Source: Chromobotia macracanthus | Lineage: Eukaryota > Chordata > Actinopteri > Cypriniformes > Botiidae | Reading direction: 5' to 3' | Length of the DNA stretch: 64,000 nt | NCBI GenBank assembly: GCA_036877525.1 | Contig: JAZGTH010000087.1 | Location: 1,771,501 to 1,835,500, forward strand | Shown: one piece after another, positions 55,916 through 64,000 of the stretch | Layout: each line of letters opens with the position of its first letter | Position numbering within the stretch: position 1 is the stretch's first letter | Notes under the pieces: model-generated | Databases searched by the model: none | What the model was told of the DNA's origin: nothing | Seen by the model: the letters and a program-made list of their open reading frames with translations, nothing else | Program-made: the position numbers and the translations under genes

Positions 55916-57418
55916 TTGTTTGTCTGTTATTTGCATTTTGTCCATCTAATCAAGATGCTAAGATGTTAAGACATTCAACATTCGTTTAAGTGCATGTTGC
56001 ACTTGCACTCTGCTTTTACACCAAATCGTCCATCACCTTCACCATGCTTTGGGTTTCAAAGCATTTTTGCCCATTTAAACTACTTATTATTAAGCATGCC
56101 CAGATAAATTTTATATTGATGCTGCTTTCAAAATTTCTGGTTGCTTGATTCATCTGACATGTCAACAACGAGCTTAACTACGGGTAACTGTAACTAGCAC
56201 TGCCAATGGTGCAGAAATGAACAAAATTGACATTTTCATTAAAAGTTTACAAACCAGCTGCATTTACATATTTGGGGTCAACATTTGCAGACCCCTGGGT
56301 TAGAAAATTGTGCTCTAGACTACTGGTTGCTCATTATTCTGTTGTAGTTCAACTCTACAGGTCTATTCAATATAGTAATTGTCAAACTGCAACACCTGAA
56401 TGGACTACAGGAGTTATATAGCTGCATCACCAAAGTACTCCAATACTCCAAGATCAAGTTCACACATACAGACCGAGAAAGAGATGAGTGATGTGTGCAT
56501 GAAACAGAGCAAACAGTGAGGTCATCTATCCAGGGTGTTTCCTGTCTACAGCCCAAGATGCTGTGTGAATGAACACCCTATAAAACATACTATGCACTCT
56601 ACAGCTGTTATATTAACACTCACTAATACTAGTTATACTAACACTTCAGGTTCTCCAGTTACATTAGCTGTGTTTTGTTGACTTCAAAACAGCTTTTTTC
56701 AACAAAATGACAATTTGTTGTCAGTGTACATTGATCTGATTAAGTAAACGGGCACAAAACACATTTCCTGATTTAATATGTATGTCAACAAACTATCTGA
56801 TCTGAAGATTTTGGTCTTTTCCTATTCAAGTCACTACTGTAGGAGCTGCAGCTTTCTTACACGACTGGAAATAACGTTCCTAATTCTGAGTAAACTGAAT
56901 GGACTTCAGGGGACTTTGGTCCTGAAGGAGAACTGCAAGGGCTCATGGTGCCAATCTGAGGCACAGGCCTAAAATCCTTCACAGGAAATGACATCACAGA
57001 GGACGCACGTGTGTAAAGGGCATATGAAACCTTTACTGATGAAACTGTGTTGCTTGTTGCACAATTGACATAAATACAGACTCTCACAGAAACTCTCTGT
57101 AGTGTTAATGAGATTTATGCAGATATTAACGTAGTAAAATGTAGGAAATAGCTCCACCTGGTGAGCCACATTCAGATCCAGATTAAATAGGTGATTTCAT
57201 TTACTGGTTCTTTTATTGACTGATGCATTTCTGTTTCTTCAGGCTTATTCTTTATATACATTTTAAAAATGATTTACTAATTTTTTACTAAATTGTTTTT
57301 ACTATTATGTACGTGTATCTTCAGTGTTTTTTTTAAATTAGTTCCTTGAACAGATCTTTGACTTATTGACATTTTTGTTTCTAGTTTATCTTTTTGCTGT
57401 TTTTTTAATCATTTCTAG
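55916..57418. other. Tail-to-tail spacer between marcks and hdac2
   Basis: About 1.5 kb, AT-rich, no gene seen. ORFs of 64-78 residues have no domain. Confidence 0.5.
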
Positions 57419-57480
57419 GTAAAGCACTTTGAATTAGCTTTGTGTATGAAATGAGCTATATAAATAAACCTGCCTCGCCA
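57419..57480 (+). mobile_element. L2-like LINE 3' tail
   Basis: GTAAAGCACTTTGAATTAGC, then ATGAGCTATATAAATAAACC, is the common 3' end of L2-type non-LTR elements in teleosts. Only the tail is present. Confidence 0.6.
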
Positions 57481-57519
57481 CGTTTGTTACTGATATTAAA
57501 GAGTCTTTCCCACATACTA

Positions 57520-57984
57520 TAAAACAACTTTATTGAAATACTGAAATACAAAATATCAAAAATGAAACATGAAATCAATGTTATTGCAAAATCCACATTA
57601 TCCTTTAAAACATTTCATTACAAAACACACTTTATTCCATTACTCCAAAAAAATCGACCCTTGCTGCCACACAGACATTACAGGTGGGACAGTTGGGGGG
57701 TGATCAGCTGCTTCATGGTTTTCTACAGTTTCATCATCCTGCAGAGTTTAGCTGTTGGACCTGAACTGGCAAAACAAGGTTTGGATTTGGTTTGGAGCTG
57801 TTCTCTACAGGAACAGTGAGTTTCCAGGATCAGGACTGCAGGTCACAGTAATACAATGACAAACACTCGACACAGAGTAATAAATATAATGCTTGTAAGT
57901 ACAAAAAGGGTGAAGGAATGATCTCTGCTGTGAAGACCTGAGTGTACGTGTGTGTGTGTTGTGTGTGTGCTCATCTTGGACGTT
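57520..57984 (-). other. hdac2 3' UTR
   Basis: Downstream of the hdac2 stop on the minus strand, ending at an AATAAA signal at 57529-57534. This gives a 3' UTR of about 460 nt unless later sites are used. Confidence 0.55.
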
Positions 57985-58536
57985 TCAGGCACTGCTCGTC
58001 TGCTCAGTCTTCACACTGGAAAATGAAACCCATGTTACAAATGAGTCAAGTTTGGCAGATGGCAGTGTGAACAGCTTGTGTGATATGTGCACGTCCTCCA
58101 AACCCATGATTGGATTTCCACACCTTCTAACCAATCAATTTCCATCATTTTCCTAGTCACTTGTAATTACTGAAACAAGGATGCTCAACATGGGATAAAT
58201 TATTATAGTTTTTCCTAACTTATTTGTTATGTTTTCACAAAAAAAGGTGAATGTTCTCAGCATTTTTAATTTACATTTGTGTGCTTTCAGATCCAGTGCC
58301 TATTACTGTAGAATCACTGTTACCATGGAAACAAGAATCACAGCAAAGAGGCCCTAACGGTGACCATCCACTGAGAATGACGTAATAGAGTCACCATAAA
58401 AGTAATTAAGAGTAGTTAAGGTTGTCTACAGAGCTAGGACACAATATCTAATTTTTCCACTTTAAATAAAACCAAACAGCAGATGACATACCTGGCTGTT
58501 AACAAACGTGTTTTCTATTTTATATATATATATGTA

Positions 58537-58613
<77 letters not shown>

Positions 58614-61600
58614 GCATAAAACATGCACAAGTTTCCTTTTACCTTTTTGTATCAGCCTTTTCTGTGCTTTCCTCTTCTTTTTCCTCTGTATTATAAAAAA
58701 CAAAGTCAAATGAAGAAACAGTTGTTTCACACGAGAATAAAGTGTAGCAGCTTTTTAAGAAAACACGCGCAGTTCAGCGGTGATACTGAAAACCACACAG
58801 CTGAAGAAGCTCTCACCAGGTTTCTTCTCGTCTGACTCTTTCTTGTCCTCCTCCACACGTGCTCTTTTGGCTGCTTTCTTGTGACTGGCTGTGTTTCTGC
58901 GTCCGCCCTCACCTTCATCTTCAGAGTCCGAAAACTCTTCATCACAGGCAATTCTCTTATCAGAGGCCCGGACTGAACGTGAACACACACCCAACAGTAG
59001 AGACATTCAGAGACATGTATGACTGCCCTGCATAATCTCTCTGTCATCTTCATGCTTTATACACAGCTCAATGGGCCAGGATTCTGGACCAGTTCTGGAG
59101 ATTTCACAGTGGGTTTGGTTAACCACACAAGCGACAAAATGCAGAGTGCAGGAGATAAGCATCCATCTAGATAAGCAAGCAAGCATGATTGATCTAGAGC
59201 TTACTGGAGATGCGTTTATCTGGGTCCTCTGTGTCCTCATCTACTGCGTCATCTGGAATACTGTCTTCTGGAATTGCCTGCATCTGGACACCAGGAGCAT
59301 GAGGAAGCATTCGCAAGTTCTCAAACAAACGCTGCCTGAAAGAACAGAGCAAACACGCTCAGACAACTGAACGAACAAACAACTGGTCAACAAAACAGAA
59401 TCAAATTATTCCTAATCTTTTGACATAAGAATTCACTATACTGTAACAACATACAAAAGCAATGAAGCCCACAAAGCCATGATTCACAGTGAATTTAAAA
59501 CAGCCAAGGAGCATTGCTAAGCATGATGCAGAGTATAATGTATATACATTTTTATATATACATTTGTTTATATATTTTATTATGCACATTTAATTTTCCT
59601 GAAGCTTTCCTATAATGAAACGTGAGGAAATCACTGTGTGTGAAAGCAGCACGTACTTGATCTTGTCCATGTACTCCTGTGTGTTCTGATTGGTCATGTT
59701 TGAGGGACTTATGTGCAGTTTGAAGTCAGGGCCAAAATACTCAAAGTAGTCATTATACGGCAGCTCTATAAAGTGAGAGGCAGAAAGAAAGTTATTTACA
59801 CTGATGGCATCTGCATGGTTGGTAGGGAATCTTCCGGATGGTTGCTTGGTCATTACTAAGCTGTTCTGACTAAATGACATACAGACAGATGTGAATTAGG
59901 ATCAAGCCCTTAAACAAGAAGGAAATACAAGTATGCTTGTACCATCAGGTATATCTGTGTCCAGGGCCACAGCTGTCTCATACGTCCAGCAGCGAGCTAC
60001 ATTACGAATGGTGTAGCCCCCACCACCCAGCATCAACAATGGCAGATTAAACGACTTTATATACTCCACACATTTGGCATGTCCTAAGAGAGGGAAAATT
60101 AGTTTTTCAATTTCTGGGTTATTAGTAGTATTGTTTGGTACAAAGTAAGTCAACAATGATTTTTCCATGATAAGTCAACAGCCATGTTTCCACTCTCTGT
60201 CCCAAAGATGGCAAGTTAATATCATTTCCAGGGCCTTTTGTGAAGCCATTTCCCAGTGTCATTTCCAGGGCATCACCGTGCCTCTTTTTCATGTTACAAA
60301 AAACGTCTTCTAAATTCTAATCTTATAGATTTACCACAAATAAATAATATTACGGTAATGTAATACTAACAATTTAATAAAACAATAATTTGTTTAATTA
60401 CATTAATTATAAACTAAACAATAAATCTAACAAATAGTAATTGTAAGTTATTCTTTGTAATCATCCTATTACACAAAATAGAACTTAATGGGAGAACCTG
60501 TTCCTAATTCCCAACCCCTCAACCCAGAAGAACATTGTGTGACATGAGTGTGACATGAGTGTGACATGAGTGTGACATGAGTGTGACATGAGTGTGACAT
60601 GAGTGTGACATGAGTGTGACATGAGTGTGACATGAGTGTGACATGAGACGGTTTACCACGGATGGTAAGATTGAAGCAGCCAAGTCTGTCCCCGGAGAGA
60701 GAGTCTGCACCGCACTGTAACACCACTGCACTGGGCTGGTACATCTCCATCACCTTAGACATCACCTGAAAGCACAGACACAAATGAATGAAGCCTAGTA
60801 TTAAAATGACATGAATCTCCAGATGTTTTACTGAGGAAGCTAGCAGGGTACAGTGTGTTTTGTTTTTGCTCTGGTATTGTAAGATTTCGCTGGTATTGCC
60901 ATCAACCAAATGTTTGGTTATGACGACACTAATGCATCTGCTGCTGTGATGTAAACTGACATGCTGGACAGGTTTAGATAATATACACTCAAGCTTCCAA
61001 CTTACAGGTTTAAAAATCTGCTCATACGACTCATCATCAATCCCATCTCTCAGAGGAAAGTTTACTGCATAGTATTTTCCTTTTCCTGCGCCAATATCCT
61101 GCAAAACATTGAATGAGCTCTGCATTAACACAAAAATATCACATATCTCCAGAGACTAGTGTTACATGCCATGTAAAGAGCCTAAACATTCCCACAACTC
61201 AATATACAAATGCATTCAATGTTTAATCAGGGATTCACAATCCAATTTCAGTTCCAAAACTTTCCCTGAACGTATCTTTGTTTTATATAACAGCACAGGA
61301 GTGCAAATCTTTGTGAGTGAAGCCATATTTGGGGTAAAGATTCTGTATAAGAGCTAGACTGATACACTGTACATGTGCTCTGTTCATGTGTTCACTTTTT
61401 CTCTTTGGAAATGAAATGCATCATTGGATCAGCCGTAAACTTTAAAGCAAGCATCTTATTTTCTGTGGCTGTGCACAACATTTGTGATGCATTGATAAAT
61501 CAGTTTTTCCATAAACACAAATGCAAAAGTTACAGGAATCATCTGCAAATTGCAATAGTATTTGATGATTTAAGGTTTAAAACGTCTTCCTTGAAGTTCA

Positions 61601-63861
61601 ATTTTTGTTTCAGACTGATTTTCCATACTGTCAGTGCTGTATAATGAGAGACTGCAGCATACCCGCAGGTCTCCTGTTCCAGGAAAATATTCTCCGTATT
61701 TGTGGAAGGACACAGTCATCACCCGGTCAGTGGTGTAAAACGCCTCCTCCACGCCATCACCATGGTGAATATCAATGTCGATATACAGCACCCTCTGATG
61801 ATACCTATGAAAGACACACAGAGTCTTTAATACATCTTGGTGACAATCTCACCAAGATGTATGAATTCAAGCAATTTTGTCACCTCAAGGCTGCAGTGAA
61901 AATGGAAGGTCAAACTGTTAATTGTGCTTTAATTTTAAATTTGACAGTGGAAATCAAAATGGTTTTGAGTTAAAAATACATGTTTTTTTTGTTTTCAAAA
62001 AACATTACACATGTATGTGTTTTTAAGCTCCACACAGGATTAGCCAGAAAATCTCACTTCAGCAGTTCTAGAATGGCAAGAACGATGTCGTTGACGTAGC
62101 AGAATCCCGACGCTTCGGATTTCTTAGCATGATGAAGACCACCAGCCCAGTTGACAGCGATATCAGTCTGCTGTCTGTTCAGCTTCACAGCACCTGCTGC
62201 TCAGGGAGAGAAACAGAAGACAAAGATCAGAAAAACAACAGATTTTAGCAAACTACAATCATTCCATTTATGGTATTCTATAGTTTTGATGGGTTTACTA
62301 TTATTTGTATTATTATGTTTAAGTACGTTTGGTGGTGTAGGTTTAACACTGAACCATCCAAACAAATTAACAGCAAACCTTTAATGTAACTCAGTTCCTT
62401 TGATATTGTCCAGGACACATTTGCATTTACATTACAAATGTGATGTGCACACATGCATTTTTGAAAACCACAGAATGTGGTTTGTGCAATTCGATCACAA
62501 AACATTTTGGCTCTCATTTACAGCTGTTTTCAGCGCTGTCTGCTTGAAAGCGAATCATTTAAAACAACACTGATACAAGGTGCTATCAGATTCTCCCCAC
62601 ACGTTTCCCTCTACTAGTTCTGTTGCAGTTACTGAAATGACACTGACCTGCAGATCCTCCAGTGGAGAGCTGACAGAACTCGAACAGACCGTCAAAGACT
62701 GGACAGTCCTCTCCTACATTAACTACACACACACATTTCACTGATGTCCAAAGTACAGACATATACATGAGACTGAACATCTGTAATTAATAAATCATTC
62801 AGAAACTGGGCTAATTAGAAAAGCAACATTTCAGTAGTCAGTACCAACATCACTATAATTTAAAGTTTCTGATTTTAACATCACAGTAAAAAAAACCTTA
62901 TAATGGCATGTAACCAAGTTTTTGATACTCTGTATTACTGATCAGTAAGTTCAAAAGTTCTTGATAAGTGAAGTGACATGCTGACCAAGTGTGGTGACCC
63001 ATACTTGGAATTCGTCCTCTGCATTTATTCCATTCAGTTAGTGCACACACTGGAGTAGTGAGTTGTGAACACACACACACGTAGGGCAGTACAGCAGCGA
63101 CGGGGAACAATTGGGGGATTGGTGCCTTGCTCAAGGACACTCAGCTGTTTCCTGCAGGCACTGGGAATTGAATCTGTGACCTTCTGGTTACAAGCCAGAC
63201 TCTCTAACCAGTACGTCACTGCTGCCCACAACAAGGTCACTGAACTTTCAGGGAATCCCAATTGTGTGGGTACTATTACTAAAAATGAAAACGCTAATAA
63301 AAGTTGAAAATAAACTGGTTAAAGTTACAGTATTTTACTGTGAGACAGACTAACAGCGCTGCATCTGCTTGCTGAACTCTGACATGTTGTCTGGCCGGAT
63401 GGAGCGGAGAAATTTGATGTAGTCATCGCTGTGGTACTTTGTCATCTCCTCTGCGATGGCTTTATGTGGTCTCTAAGATCACAAAGAACATCTTCATATA
63501 AACATTATATTATTTATGCAGTGACAGCATAAAAACGGTGGAAACAATTTTTCCTTCCTGTCTTTACATCTTACTCAGGGTCAAGCTTTCTATTCTTTCT
63601 CATTAAGACATTTAAGCATCATGTTCTGTGCATGTTTTAAAACAATATGCTCTGGAATAAATCGACTATATTTGTCTTGCCCCATAGACATCCATAAATT
63701 CTCAGCGTGATATCATGAGATGGACCAACCTTATGGAATGAAACTCACATAAATCTCCATCTTTCTGTACAGACCGTAGTTTAGCAGAAGGTTATGGGTC
63801 ATACGGATTCTGTGGGGCTTCATTGGATGGCCCTGTCCATAGTAATAATTCCCAATATCTC
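57985..63861 (-). CDS. Histone deacetylase 2, 5'-incomplete (first exon beyond window)
   Basis: Minus-strand coding exons 63749-63861, 63355-63472, 62648-62722, 62058-62196, 61663-61804, 61006-61098, 60657-60765, 59943-60083, 59657-59765, 59205-59335, 58817-58972, 58643-58685 and 57985-58015. All phases close, giving 465 codons from [20 protein letters not shown] to the stop. Class I zinc deacetylase features: [19 protein letters not shown] (active-site His pair), [20 protein letters not shown] (zinc Asp/His), [18 protein letters not shown] and [18 protein letters not shown]. The C-tail [20 protein letters not shown] with ARVEEDKKE matches HDAC2; HDAC1 has CSSDKRIACEEEF there. HDAC2 is the catalytic subunit of the Sin3, NuRD and CoREST complexes in the nucleus. 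The very short last exons (43 and 31 nt, ending VKTEQTSSA) were found by phase and by likeness to the mammalian TDTKGTKSEQ end. They are the least certain part. Confidence 0.95.
58520..58613. repeat. TA/TG microsatellite in the last hdac2 intron
   Basis: Alternating (TA)n, (TG)n, (TA)n blocks end about 30 bp from the donor of the 43-nt exon. Confidence 0.95.
60541..60646. repeat. 11-bp minisatellite next to an hdac2 splice donor
   Basis: Unit GTGTGACATGA (CATGAGTGTGA permutation) repeats about nine to ten times. On the hdac2 sense strand (TCATGTCACAC units) it begins about 10 nt after the exon 60657-60765 donor. The [13 protein letters not shown]s are read-through of exon into repeat. Confidence 0.95.
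62971..63226 (-). mobile_element. V-SINE/AFC-type SINE in an hdac2 intron
   Basis: On minus, the tRNA-like head (GGGCAGCAGTGACGTACTGG, GTTAGAGAGTCTGGCTTGTA, B-box-like GATTCAATTCC) is followed by the conserved core CCTTGAGCAAGGCACC and the tail GGAATAAATGCAGAGGACGA, CCAAGTATGGGTCACCACAC. It appears full length and sits in sense orientation with hdac2, between exons 63355 and 62722. Confidence 0.75.
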
Positions 63862-64000
63862 CTGTAAAATACAGACATTACACAGAGGACATATCGGTAA
63901 GAGCTTTAGAAGACAGATTCCCAGAGCAGGGCGCACAAAGGTAAAATAATGGCATAGCATGTTGAGAAAGAAAAACAACAACATCAGCGTTTATGGTTTC
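63862..64000 (-). other. Start of the first hdac2 intron in the window
   Basis: No first coding exon (the expected KKKVCYYYDG block) is recognisable, so exon 1 lies right of the window. Confidence 0.6.

Noticed and set aside
58515..58730. 71-residue minus ORF with [17 protein letters not shown]
   Set aside because: Wrong frame of the 43-nt hdac2 exon running into the TA/TG microsatellite.
60469..61131. 220-residue minus ORF with [11 protein letters not shown] repeats
   Set aside because: It is an hdac2 exon read through its donor into the 11-bp minisatellite, and also through an upstream intron.

Overview
This is vertebrate nuclear DNA, most likely from an ostariophysan (cyprinid-like) ray-finned fish. 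The genes are intron-rich with GT-AG splicing and the spacers are AT-rich. There is a tRNA-Ala-derived SINE of a kind known from cyprinids, a V-SINE/AFC-like SINE, short palindromic MITEs typical of fish, an L2-like LINE tail, and many long microsatellites. The gene order ccn6 > < tube1 < lama4 ... marcks > < hdac2 matches human 6q21-q22 (FYN-CCN6-TUBE1-FAM229B-LAMA4-MARCKS-HDAC2), which supports the gene names. Exon boundaries were read by eye. For ccn6, tube1, marcks and hdac2 the reading phase closes across every junction.

Layout. 0-3.4 kb: a CpG-rich promoter with a probable leftward non-coding first exon (perhaps fyn), then a 1.5-kb 9-bp minisatellite open in most frames. 3.4-12.3 kb: spacer with a MITE and three isolated exons of an SLC22 organic-cation/carnitine transporter (minus strand), probably a decayed gene. 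12.5-18.2 kb: complete five-exon ccn6 (plus). 19.7-25.0 kb: complete twelve-exon tube1 (minus), with an approximately 880-bp CA array in intron 2 and an RFX X-box-like site just upstream of its start codon. 25.5-25.7 kb: the last coding exon of a laminin alpha-4-like gene (minus) with stop codon and poly(A) signal. I find no other laminin exon in the window. 25.7-52.4 kb: a 27-kb gene-free spacer with dispersed repeats, a CTCF-like site and a notable scatter of X-box-like palindromes. 52.4-55.9 kb: the marcks CpG-island promoter and two-exon gene (plus). 57.5-64 kb: hdac2 (minus), 13 exons, with its first coding exon beyond the right edge.

The genes do not form a functional pathway. They are a conserved syntenic block: a secreted matricellular protein (ccn6), a centriolar tubulin (tube1), a basement-membrane laminin remnant (lama4), a membrane/actin regulator (marcks) and a chromatin deacetylase (hdac2). 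The two single-locus remnants (slc22, lama4) and the compact spacer suggest one copy of a teleost duplicated region that lost genes. I found no previously undescribed molecular system. The strongest unexplained signals are the X-box-like cluster, the orphan lama4 exon and the repeat arrays next to splice sites.
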